Shown: positions 6,073-13,040 of the stretch, piece after piece
Numbering within the stretch: the first letter of the stretch is position 1
Layout of the letters: each line of letters begins with the position of its first letter
From: Planctomycetaceae bacterium UBA4732
GTDB taxonomy: Bacteria > Planctomycetota > Planctomycetia > Gemmatales > Gemmataceae
Assembly (NCBI GenBank): GCA_002404095.1
Contig: DHJA01000050.1
Coordinates: forward strand, 11,859-25,872
Direction of reading: 5' to 3'
DNA: 14,014 nucleotides
The notes under the pieces: generated by a model
Databases searched by the model: none
What the model saw: only the letters and a program-made list of their open reading frames with translations
What the model was told of the DNA's origin: nothing
Position numbers and translations under genes: made by a program

Positions 6073-6242
6073 AGTTTACTCCACATGGTGCAATTACAAA
6101 GCATCGGCGTCGGCGCCACTGAAAGGGATGTCGTTGGTATCGACCGACGGCGGCCGGCGCTTAAGCACGTCGGCGGTCCTTGCCCGTCTTGTTCGGAGAA
6201 AGAGGTATCGTCGTAAGGCAGATAACGAATCGGCCGCGCCGA

Positions 6243-6271
6243 TTGACAGAAACGGAGGCGTTCGCTAACTT
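6243..6271 (+). promoter_or_regulatory. Candidate promoter of tRNA-Ala
   Basis: TTGACA (6243-6248, full consensus) is followed after 17 nt by TAACTT (6266-6271, 3 of 6). Transcription would start some 10 nt before the tRNA, as expected for a tRNA gene. Confidence 0.5.
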
Positions 6272-6287
6272 AACCGGACGACCCTTT

Positions 6288-6358
6288 GGGGCCATAGTGA
6301 AATGGGATCACACCACAATGGCATTGTGGGATTCGGGGTTCGAATCCCCGTGGCTCCA
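6288..6358 (+). tRNA. tRNA-Ala (anticodon GGC)
   Basis: A full cloverleaf of 71 nt. Acceptor: GGGGCCA (6288-6294) with TGGCTCC (6351-6357), including the G3-U70 wobble pair that identifies alanine tRNAs. D stem GTGA/TCAC (6297-6300/6308-6311). Anticodon stem CCACA/TGTGG (6313-6317/6325-6329), with loop ATGGCAT and anticodon GGC at 6320-6322. T arm CGGGG-TTCGAAT-CCCCG (6334-6350), discriminator A6358. The variable loop is 4 nt. CCA is not encoded (ACT follows), so it must be added by nucleotidyltransferase. It decodes GCC/GCU. It has its own promoter and terminator, so it is a single-gene unit. Confidence 0.97.
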
Positions 6359-6363
6359 CTGAA

Positions 6364-6393
6364 AAACAACCTCCGAGCAATCGGAGGTTGTTT
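6364..6393 (+). terminator. Terminator after tRNA-Ala
   Basis: A 13-bp perfect stem, AAACAACCTCCGA (6364-6376) with TCGGAGGTTGTTT (6381-6393), capped by a GCAA tetraloop (GNRA). The 3' arm ends in TTGTTT, giving a U-rich end. It begins 5 nt after the tRNA. The reverse strand also ends in a T-run, so it could act for the convergent gene at 6412-6747 as well. Confidence 0.85.
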
Positions 6394-6411
6394 CATTATG
6401 AACATCCGGGT

Positions 6412-6747
6412 TCACCTATCTTCGATCGGTTCCTTGACGGGCTGGACGAAAAACGTCGAGCCTTTCTCGGCTTTTAGCTTGGCGGCGTAATCTTCCGCTT
6501 CCTTCTTCTGCGGAAAGGGGAAAGTTTTGACGCGGGCGTTGGAATTGTTGAAGACGCCCCATACCACGCGCTGCCGCACTGTTGTGCGCGTGCGCGTTGG
6601 CCTGGCCGTCTTGGACGCCGCCGCCTTCTTTTTTGTCGGCGCCGCTGCGGCTGCCACGCCGGCCTCTCCCATGGCTTCCGTCTTCCGCCGCTCGGCCGCG
6701 TCGAAATCGGCGCGGAGCGCCTTGTGATTCAGGGTGCGACGTGCCAT
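6412..6747 (-). CDS. Small basic conserved protein, function unknown
   Basis: A 111-residue, strongly basic protein with two parts. The N-terminal helix MARRTLNHKALRADFDAAER is followed by an Ala/Lys/Thr-rich flexible linker (about 28-58). The C-terminal module (about 60-111) has VVWGVFNNSNARVKTFPFPQ, then a helix rich in Glu/Ala/Lys, then GSTFFVQPVKEPIE. The two-part design (conserved ends, low-complexity Lys/Ala middle) is familiar from planctomycete 'hypothetical' proteins, but no role is known to me. Start: ATG 6747 has GGGGAG 7 nt upstream; the frame continues to 6765 but without a ribosome site. It is convergent with tRNA-Ala and divergent from the kinase gene. Confidence 0.8.
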   Translation of the reverse strand: MARRTLNHKALRADFDAAERRKTEAMGEAGVAAAAAPTKKKAAASKTARPTRTRTTVRQRVVWGVFNNSNARVKTFPFPQKKEAEDYAAKLKAEKGSTFFVQPVKEPIEDR

Positions 6748-6754
6748 GATTGCT

Positions 6755-6760
6755 CTCCCC
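6755..6760 (-). promoter_or_regulatory. Ribosome binding site deciding the start at 6747
   Basis: GGGGAG on the minus strand, 7 nt before ATG 6747. It favours MARRTLNHK over the six-residue longer frame. Confidence 0.7.
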
Positions 6761-6809
6761 TTCATTGGATGACTACGCCCCAGCCTCTCCGAGACGAATC
6801 AAAGATTAA

Positions 6810-6836
6810 ATTATTCGACGCGACGGCGCGTTGCAA
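6810..6836 (-). promoter_or_regulatory. Weak candidate promoter for the 111-aa protein
   Basis: TTGCAA (6831-6836) and AATAAT (6810-6815) on the minus strand, with 15 nt between them. The -10 is a good match, but the spacing is short. An alternative -10, TAATTT, sits at 17 nt. It lies in the only A+T-rich patch of the intergenic region. Confidence 0.3.
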
Positions 6837-6975
6837 GCCGACGGCAGCGGTCACCGTAAACTTCCCAAAATCGCGTCGGATTTTCGTTGCAATCAATCCA
6901 GAGAGGCGGTAGCTTATCACCTGATCGCGTAGTCACAACGTCACGGACTTCCCCCGTAAGCAACGGCCCGGTGTC

Positions 6976-9255
6976 ATGCCCCCTCAAAACAGTTGTCCCG
7001 AGCAAAGCGCGCTGAGGAATTTTGCCGGTGGCCTACTCGATGCGCCGACGGCGGCGTGCGTGTGGCGGCACTTACAGGAATGCGACCCGTGCCGAACCGT
7101 GTTTGACGGCCTGCGGAACGCGGCCGACGCTTCGCATCGAGACTCCACCGATGGAAACGGCTTAACCGATGGGGCGCCCGCCACGGACGTCGAAAAAGAC
7201 GACTTTGTGGAGTTGTCTACTTTAGACATCGGTTTTCTCATCCCCACCAATGACCCGCAGGTTCTCGGCCGAATCGGAAACTGCAACGTCCTCGGCCCGC
7301 TGGGACGCGGCGGCATGGGGGTCGTGTTCAAAGCATTTGACACGACCTTGCACCGCATGGTGGCGATCAAAGTCTTGTCTCCGCAGTTGGCCAGCAGTTC
7401 CGAGGCGAACCGTCGTTTCCTGAGAGAAGCCCGCGCCGCGGCGGCCATTAACCATCCGAACGTGGTGGTGATTCACGCCGTCGGCGAGCAGTCCGGTATG
7501 CCCTATCTGGTCATGGAATTTGTGGCAGGCCGTACGCTTCACGCCCGCATTCGTTCCGGCGCGCCTTTTGACCTGGCGTCACTCCTACGCATCGGCGCCC
7601 AGATCGCCGACGGTCTGGCGGCGGCCCACCGTCAAGGCGTCGTCCACCGCGACATCAAGCCTCGCAACATTATGCTCGAGAACGGCGTCGAGCGGGTAAA
7701 GATCACCGACTTCGGCTTGGCCTTGGCGGCGCTAGACGGCTCGCAAATCACTTCGGTCAACCGCGTCGTGGGCACGCCGGCCTTTATGTCGCCGGAACAG
7801 GTTCACGGCGCCCGCGTGGACCGCCGCAGCGATCTCTTTAGTCTCGGCTGCGTCATGCACGCGATGGTCACGGGTCGGTCTCCTTTCCAAGGGTCGCACG
7901 CGCTGGAGATCGCCCGCAAGGTGATCGATTGTCCTGTGCCTCCGCTGCATCAACTCGCCCCTCGCATTCCGGCCGTCGTTTCGGGGATCGTCGGCAAGCT
8001 GCTCGAAAAAGACCCCGCGCGACGCTACCAGACCGCCGACGAACTACACGCAGAGCTGCTGCACCTTCAGACTGGCTTAAGCCAGGGCAAATCGACCATC
8101 TCTTTTCCGATTTCGGCGCGACCTCCGACCGCTTCTCGAATGCGCCGGCGCGTCGGGGCGGCGGCCGTCGCCGTGGTCGCGGCGGCCCTTATCGCGTTGG
8201 CCGTCTGGCGCTTTTGGCCCGCGTTCCCCGCGTACCACGGGACGGCTGCCGCGTCGCGCCGCGTTTTTCGCGTCGATCAGGCCGGAGGCGCCGATTGCAA
8301 AACGATCGGCGAAGCGCTGGCCCAGGCCGGGCCGGACGCCACCATCCGCGTGCTGGGCGCCGGAACCTATCACGAATCCGTCGCCGTCACCGACGCCGCC
8401 AAGCGCGGGCTTGTGTTGGAAGCGCCGGACCATGCGATTCTCGAAACGCCCGAGGAAAATCAGGCCGTCGTGCGGGTCGAAGGCGTCTCGGACGTGACGA
8501 TTCGGGGCTTCCAAATCAAGACGGCGCTACGCCAACACGGCGCCGTCGTAAGCGGGGTCGTTAGCGGCCTGCTGATCGACGATGTGCGGTTCACGCAGGC
8601 GCCCTTGACGCGCTGGGCCGGCCTTGACCTTGTGAACGCCGCTACCGGCCCCATCAAGGTGTGTAATTGTACGTTCCATTGCGGCCAGTTGGGCTTGATC
8701 CTGGAAGGCGTGACGGGCGCGCCGGTCTCGCAAGTCCGGTTGGAGAATAACCGTTTCCTCGCGGGGGAAACGCACTTGTTCTTGAATCAGGCCGTGCAAA
8801 ACGTCTCCGTGAAGGGCAATGTTTTCGTAAAAGGGATCGGCGTCGGGGTGAATCTGGCGGCGGGCGCCGACTCACGGGGAGTTCACGTCAGCAATAACAC
8901 CTTTCTTGACTCTACATCGTGGCTGACGTTTGAGGGAGCGGATTTGCCGCCGGAGAGCGTGGTTTCCAACAACCTCGTACTTGGCGCGGAGAACCTCAAT
9001 CCTGTCATCCATCCGATGGACGAGCTTAGGAAAAGCTGGACGTTTCGCAACAATTGGTGGGAACCGGGTTTGAAGACGGACGAGGCGGCGGCCGCCCGAT
9101 TTGCTGAGGTTCATCCGCGGATCGATCTGCTTTCGCGCGAACCGGACGATCTAGATTTCCTCCGCCCCAAGCCGGACTCGCCTCTGGGAACGGCTGGAGA
9201 GGGTGGCGACGAGCCGGCCTATGTTGGAGCTTTCCCGCCTGCCGCTCGCAAATGA
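6976..9255 (+). CDS. Ser/Thr protein kinase with zinc-finger N-terminus, TM segment and beta-helix
   Basis: A 759-residue Hanks-type kinase. Residues 7-39 hold Cys7 and H32xxxC36xxC39, an anti-sigma-like zinc motif. The kinase domain spans about 100-360: Gly loop GRGGMG (110-115), Lys132 (VAIK), Glu151, HRDIKPRN with Asp226, Lys228 and Asn231, and Asp245-Phe-Gly. All catalytic residues are present, so it should be active. A TM segment at about 393-413 follows an Arg-rich stop-transfer stretch, placing the kinase inside. Residues about 430-730 are a repetitive beta-rich region (VSDVTIRGFQI, LENNRF, VSNNTF steps), typical of a right-handed parallel beta-helix and probably outside. No clear Shine-Dalgarno precedes ATG 6976. 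It heads a cluster with two glycosyltransferases, suggesting control of glycan synthesis; ligand unknown. Confidence 0.92.
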   Translation: MPPQNSCPEQSALRNFAGGLLDAPTAACVWRHLQECDPCRTVFDGLRNAADASHRDSTDGNGLTDGAPATDVEKDDFVELSTLDIGFLIPTNDPQVLGRIGNCNVLGPLGRGGMGVVFKAFDTTLHRMVAIKVLSPQLASSSEANRRFLREARAAAAINHPNVVVIHAVGEQSGMPYLVMEFVAGRTLHARIRSGAPFDLASLLRIGAQIADGLAAAHRQGVVHRDIKPRNIMLENGVERVKITDFGLALAALDGSQITSVNRVVGTPAFMSPEQVHGARVDRRSDLFSLGCVMHAMVTGRSPFQGSHALEIARKVIDCPVPPLHQLAPRIPAVVSGIVGKLLEKDPARRYQTADELHAELLHLQTGLSQGKSTISFPISARPPTASRMRRRVGAAAVAVVAAALIALAVWRFWPAFPAYHGTAAASRRVFRVDQAGGADCKTIGEALAQAGPDATIRVLGAGTYHESVAVTDAAKRGLVLEAPDHAILETPEENQAVVRVEGVSDVTIRGFQIKTALRQHGAVVSGVVSGLLIDDVRFTQAPLTRWAGLDLVNAATGPIKVCNCTFHCGQLGLILEGVTGAPVSQVRLENNRFLAGETHLFLNQAVQNVSVKGNVFVKGIGVGVNLAAGADSRGVHVSNNTFLDSTSWLTFEGADLPPESVVSNNLVLGAENLNPVIHPMDELRKSWTFRNNWWEPGLKTDEAAAARFAEVHPRIDLLSREPDDLDFLRPKPDSPLGTAGEGGDEPAYVGAFPPAARK

Positions 9256-9295
9256 TCTTTTGTCGATCTATTTCACGCTTTAATGTTGAACCGGA

Positions 9296-9300
9296 AAGGA
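9296..9300 (+). promoter_or_regulatory. Ribosome binding site of the GT4 glycosyltransferase
   Basis: AAGGA, 5 nt before ATG 9306. An in-frame ATG at 9252 overlaps the kinase stop as ATGA and could give an 18-residue longer form by coupling, but it lacks a ribosome site. Confidence 0.65.
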
Positions 9301-9305
9301 AAGAC

Positions 9306-10553
9306 ATGAGTGTAGCCCCGTATGGGTCCGCGAGACCGCAACGCGCCGTTCCGAACGGTCTGACGCCCGGCGTCGTAGGCCAGTCCTTCGGTGAGCAGTC
9401 GCTCGAAGCACTCGCGCTTGAGGCCCAGTCCCTTGAGGCGCAATCCCTTGAAGCGCAGTCCATCGAAGCGCAAGGTTCGGCGGCGATTCTCTACTCCGGG
9501 TCGCCGCCGGCGGAGCGACCCCTCACGGTGATCCACGTCGGGCCGTGCCTGGTGCGCGGCGGGGCGGAGCAATGGCTCGTCGATCTACTGCGTTTTCTGG
9601 ACCCGAAAAAAATCCGCGTCCTCCGCGCCATTGCTACCGAGGCCAGCCTCACGGACGCCAATCTCACGGCCGACCTACCCATTCCTGTGGAAGTCGGCCG
9701 GGCCGAGAGCGTGCAGCGGGCGGCCCGCGAATGCGACATCCTGGTGTCGTGGGGAGTGGGCCTGAATGATTGGCTGAAGGACTGCCGGCCGCGGCTGAGC
9801 GTGGCCCTCGCCCACGGGGAAGGCCCCTGGACGGGAATCGTCCTCAAGGACAGCGACCAGGTCATTGACCATGTGGTCGCCGTCAGCCCGTCCGTGAAGG
9901 ATCGTTGTTGCAATGGGTTTCAGACAAGCGTGATCTACAACGGCGTTGATTGTTCCCGCCTGGGGCGGACGCGCCCCCGCCAGGCGGTGCGGGCCAGTCT
10001 GGGGTTTGGCCCTGGCGATTTCGTCATGGGATACGTCGGTCGCTATTCCGTCGAAAAGCATGTGTCGATCCTGGTGGACGCGGCCGCCTTGTTGCCGGCT
10101 CATTTCAAACTCCTTCTTGTGGGCTGGGGCGCCCAGCGCTTGCCGCTCCTGGAACACGCCAACGCCCTCATTCCGGGCCGCTACGCCATGGCGACCGGCT
10201 GGACTTACCTGGGCGATTACTACGCGGCCATGGACGCTTTCTGCTTGGTTTCCGAGACGGAAGGCGGCCCGTTGGTCATGATCGAGGCCATGCACTGCGG
10301 CCGGCCCGTCGTCGTCACGTCCGTCGGCAGTGTGCCGGAGATTATCAAGGATCGCATTAATGGGGTCGTCGTGACGAGAGACCCGCTATCGGTCGCCGCC
10401 GCCGTCATGCAGTTGGCGCGTCACCCGGAATGGGCGAGGGGAATGGCCGCCGAGGGCAAGGCCTACGCGGAGGAACACGGCAACGCCCGCCGCATGGCCG
10501 TGGAATACGAGAACCTGTTTCAACGGCTGTGGCGGGAGAAACACGCCACATGA
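9306..10553 (+). CDS. GT4-like glycosyltransferase with N-terminal SLEAQ repeats
   Basis: A 415-residue GT-B glycosyltransferase. Residues 1-31 have no recognised domain; 32-56 are five pentapeptides (SLEAL-ALEAQ-SLEAQ-SLEAQ-SIEAQ). The catalytic part follows: PLTVIHVGPCLVRGGAE (acceptor-side Gly-rich loop), NGVD, GYVGRYSVEKH, and the donor-binding E319-x7-E327 in EGGPLVMIEAM. These are standard for GT4 retaining enzymes that use nucleotide sugars; the sugar and acceptor cannot be read from sequence. It has no signal peptide or TM, so it is cytoplasmic or peripheral. Lies 50 nt after the kinase, and its stop overlaps the next start (ATGA). Ending HAT* is complete. The N-terminal extension is unusual for the family. 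Confidence 0.9.
   Translation: MSVAPYGSARPQRAVPNGLTPGVVGQSFGEQSLEALALEAQSLEAQSLEAQSIEAQGSAAILYSGSPPAERPLTVIHVGPCLVRGGAEQWLVDLLRFLDPKKIRVLRAIATEASLTDANLTADLPIPVEVGRAESVQRAARECDILVSWGVGLNDWLKDCRPRLSVALAHGEGPWTGIVLKDSDQVIDHVVAVSPSVKDRCCNGFQTSVIYNGVDCSRLGRTRPRQAVRASLGFGPGDFVMGYVGRYSVEKHVSILVDAAALLPAHFKLLLVGWGAQRLPLLEHANALIPGRYAMATGWTYLGDYYAAMDAFCLVSETEGGPLVMIEAMHCGRPVVVTSVGSVPEIIKDRINGVVVTRDPLSVAAAVMQLARHPEWARGMAAEGKAYAEEHGNARRMAVEYENLFQRLWREKHAT
9399..9473 (+). repeat. Five 15-bp tandem repeats in the glycosyltransferase gene
   Basis: Five codon-aligned 15-nt units encode SLEAL, ALEAQ, SLEAQ, SLEAQ, SIEAQ. The DNA of the last three units differs mainly at third positions, so the repeat is old enough to have drifted, while the protein pattern is kept. 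Alternation of Leu and charged residues could form a short helix. Confidence 0.9.
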
Positions 10554-11566
10554 CAACCATCCGGCTTGGCATTTTGTCGGAGTTGCTCGGCGGGAACTCC
10601 AGTCTCGACCCGTATATCGAACCGTTTCGACGGGTCGAAGGTCCGTTGTTCGCGCGCGGCGTCGCCCTGGTTCGTCACGATCCCGACCTGATCCTTGCCG
10701 ACGTCCCGCAAATCGAAGAGATGGACGCTCCTTGCCCCGTGATCCTTTTCGACAAGTCGGACGGCGGCATGTTTTGGTGGCAGTTCGCTTCTAACGGTGG
10801 CAAAGGCAGGAGCTGGCTCAAAGCGCGCCGCGTCGTGGCGGTGATGAAGCTGAGCCGATACCCGCGGCTAGACCAATACAACGGTACGTTCGCCGAAGAC
10901 GCTTACCACATCGGGCAAATCTACGCGGCCGCCAACGGCGACTTGGCGCCCGTCCCTGTCGAGCCTACCGTCGTTCTGGGCGAAAAGGATTTAAATAAGG
11001 TAGATATTGGCTATGGCTTCTGGGCCTTCGCCTGCTGCGACCAGCTGCCGGACTACCAGCTTAACGGCGGCGCGGACAAAGATTTGGATGTGTTTTGCGC
11101 CATGTCCATGGGCTACGCCAGTCCCGGCGTGACGTATCACCGCGAGCTGGCGATGAAAACGCTGGAGCGACTTACCCATTTACGAACAGCGCTGGTCCGC
11201 GGGCGCGGTCTTGCCCAAGCCGAGTACATGAAGGTGATGCGGCGTGCGCGGATTTGCGTTTCTCCGTGGGGCTGGGGTGAAACGACTCTCCGCGACTACG
11301 AGGCCATGTTCGCCGGCTGCGTACTGATAAAGCCGCGCACCGATTTCATCGAGAGCTGGCCCGTCGTTGACGAACGCCATTACGTTCCTTGCGCCGTCGA
11401 TTTCGCTGATTTGCCCGAGAAAATTGACCATGTTCTCGCCCACTGGGACGACTATACCCCGATGCGTCAACGCAACCGAGATCGCTTGTTGGCTCTACGG
11501 CGCCCGGAAGCGCTGGCCGACCGATTGGCAGGCATCATTCGGCGCCGCGTGGAAGCGTTGGAGTGA
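10550..11566 (+). CDS. Glycosyltransferase-like protein (Glyco_trans_1_2 / CgeB-like C-terminus)
   Basis: A 338-residue soluble protein. The C-terminal part holds MRRARICVSPWGWGETTLRD followed by YEAMFAGCVLIKP, with Glu244 and Glu251. This is the pattern of the PF13524-like glycosyltransferase family 1 C-terminal domain, also seen in CgeB/exostosin-like proteins. The N-terminal half (LGILSELLGGNSS..., HDPDLILAD) is a plausible Rossmann-like acceptor domain but weakly recognisable. The start ATG overlaps the upstream stop as ATGA (10550-10553), giving translational coupling. It probably adds a sugar in the same pathway as the GT4 enzyme; substrate unknown. Its last 32 nt overlap the 3' end of the convergent ThiF-like gene. 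Confidence 0.78.
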   Translation: MTTIRLGILSELLGGNSSLDPYIEPFRRVEGPLFARGVALVRHDPDLILADVPQIEEMDAPCPVILFDKSDGGMFWWQFASNGGKGRSWLKARRVVAVMKLSRYPRLDQYNGTFAEDAYHIGQIYAAANGDLAPVPVEPTVVLGEKDLNKVDIGYGFWAFACCDQLPDYQLNGGADKDLDVFCAMSMGYASPGVTYHRELAMKTLERLTHLRTALVRGRGLAQAEYMKVMRRARICVSPWGWGETTLRDYEAMFAGCVLIKPRTDFIESWPVVDERHYVPCAVDFADLPEKIDHVLAHWDDYTPMRQRNRDRLLALRRPEALADRLAGIIRRRVEALE

Positions 11567-12320
11567 CGGCGCCGGCGGCGCACACAGGGCAGTCCGCTCG
11601 TCGCTTGAGGACGGTCTGGCGGAAGGTCATGTCGCGCAGGTCGCACAGCAGCATTTTGCCGTATAGCGGTTCACCGAGGCCGGCCAGCACCTTGATCGCT
11701 TCCATCGCGCCGAGACAGCCGACCACGCCAGCTGTCGCCCCGAAGACGGGAAATTCGCGGCGCCAGCCGGACGGTTCCTCCGTGTACAGACACGCCAGGC
11801 ACGGCGTCCGTCCCGGCAGGACAGTGGTAAGCTGCATTTCCAGATCGTACATAGCGCAATCCACGAGCGGCTTGTTTTGCCGCACCGCCTCACGGTTGAG
11901 CAACAACCGCTCTCGGAAGAGCGGGGCGCACGCCACGATCAAATCGACGCCGCTCACCAGCCGAGCGACGTTCTCCTCGTTGAGATTTTCGGCGACGCCT
12001 TCGACCTCGACAAGAGGATTGAGTTCACGCAACCGCCGCGGAGCGATGTCCATGCGCGGCTGGCCGACGCTGTCGGTGGTCATTAACAATTGGCGATTCA
12101 GGTCGTTCGGCCGCACGGCGCCGGCGTGGGCCAGGACGAGTCGGCCAACGCCGGCCGCGGCCAACTCATACGCGACCATACCGCCGACGCCGCCGCAGCG
12201 CGACACCAACACGGAAGCGCCCTTGAGCCGACGCTGGCCTTCTTCGCCGAATTCGGGCGTCCAGAGTTGCCATTCGTATCGGGCTTTTTCGACTTCGGTC
12301 AGAGGTGAGGCTGCGGCCAT
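11535..12320 (-). CDS. MoeB/ThiF/HesA-like protein with altered ATP site
   Basis: A 261-residue E1-like protein. The fold is clear from the alignment pattern: VLVSRCGGVGG (37-47), AAAGVGRLVL (54-63), NDLNRQLL (72-79), ELNP (99-102), MEAIKVLAG (206-214), and two zinc pairs, C174xxC177 and C244xxC247. Compared with E. coli MoeB from memory, GxGGxG reads RCGGVG, LLDFD reads LAHAG (63-67), GQPK reads GQPR (86-89), and the DCTDN catalytic stretch reads ACAPL (130-134). The usual ATP/Mg-binding acids are therefore missing, so adenylation is doubtful. Start: ATG 12320 rather than TTG 12332, neither having a strong ribosome site. No ThiS/MoaD-like gene is nearby. Confidence 0.85.
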   Translation of the reverse strand: MAAASPLTEVEKARYEWQLWTPEFGEEGQRRLKGASVLVSRCGGVGGMVAYELAAAGVGRLVLAHAGAVRPNDLNRQLLMTTDSVGQPRMDIAPRRLRELNPLVEVEGVAENLNEENVARLVSGVDLIVACAPLFRERLLLNREAVRQNKPLVDCAMYDLEMQLTTVLPGRTPCLACLYTEEPSGWRREFPVFGATAGVVGCLGAMEAIKVLAGLGEPLYGKMLLCDLRDMTFRQTVLKRRADCPVCAAGAVTPTLPRGAE

Positions 12321-12450
12321 CGTGCTGCTCAAGGGATAATCTGGGACAAAAGGCTGCGGCGCTTACGCGGCATAGCCATTCGGCATCATACCGCGCGATA
12401 GAGGAAGGCGGAGGGCGCCGAAATCTTCCCTTCAGGTTGCGGCTAAACGG

Positions 12451-12479
12451 TTGCGTTCATCGAGCTTCCGGCGTATACT
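12451..12479 (+). promoter_or_regulatory. Promoter of the ACT-domain gene
   Basis: TTGCGT (12451-12456) and TATACT (12474-12479, 5 of 6) are spaced by exactly 17 nt, ending 29 nt before ATG 12509. AAGGA at 12497-12501 follows, so the leader is short and conventional. Confidence 0.55.
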
Positions 12480-12508
12480 AATGTTCGTTCCGGAATAAGG
12501 AAACGTTC

Positions 12509-13039
12509 ATGAGCGGTGTAGAAAACAACGGCGGACAAAACCACGATTCCGGCTCTTCTATCGCGCTGGCCACGGCGCGGGGCCGCGATTGGCCGAGCGT
12601 GCGCCAATTCAACGTCTTCGTGGCCAACCGCCTGGGCGGGCTGCTGGACGTGGTACGCCGCTTTGAGTCTACGGACATCCGTATTGTATCAATTACCGTA
12701 GTCGATTCCTCCGACTGCGCCATCATCCGCCTGGTGTTGAGCGACCCCGAGCGGGCGTTGGAAATTTTCGCCCTGGGTAAACTGCCGGTCACGGAAAGCG
12801 ATCTGCTGGTGGTCCGATTGCCGGAAGGCGACCACCCTTTGCTGCGGATATGCAAGGCGCTGCTGGCGGCTGAGATTAGCATCCACTACGCCTACCCGCT
12901 GCTTGTGGGGCCGCAAGGCTCGGCGGCGCTGGCCCTGCACGTCGAGGACTTGGAGGCCGCCATTACCACGCTGTCGCGGGAAGGCTTCACCCTATTCACC
13001 GAGAAAGACTTTGCCGACGACGACGGCGATCTGGCGTAA
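12509..13039 (+). CDS. Small protein with two ACT-like domains
   Basis: A 176-residue protein. Residues 1-27 are a polar, disordered tail. Residues 32-104 form one ACT-like unit (RQFNVFVANRLGGLLDVVRR, then IRIVSITVVDSSDCAIIRLV). Residues 106-168 form a second (HPLLRICKALLAAEISIHYA, then AALALHVEDLEAAI). The NRxGxLxxV motif is typical of amino-acid-binding ACT domains. The same type of small protein in planctomycetes is often labelled 'acetolactate synthase', but there is no catalytic (TPP-binding) subunit here and the sequence does not resemble a full IlvN, so a stand-alone ligand-sensing regulator is more likely. ATG 12509 has AAGGA 7 nt upstream and a good promoter. It ends 1 nt before the stop of the convergent kinase gene. 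Ligand unknown. Confidence 0.8.
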   Translation: MSGVENNGGQNHDSGSSIALATARGRDWPSVRQFNVFVANRLGGLLDVVRRFESTDIRIVSITVVDSSDCAIIRLVLSDPERALEIFALGKLPVTESDLLVVRLPEGDHPLLRICKALLAAEISIHYAYPLLVGPQGSAALALHVEDLEAAITTLSREGFTLFTEKDFADDDGDLA

Positions 13040-13040
13040 T

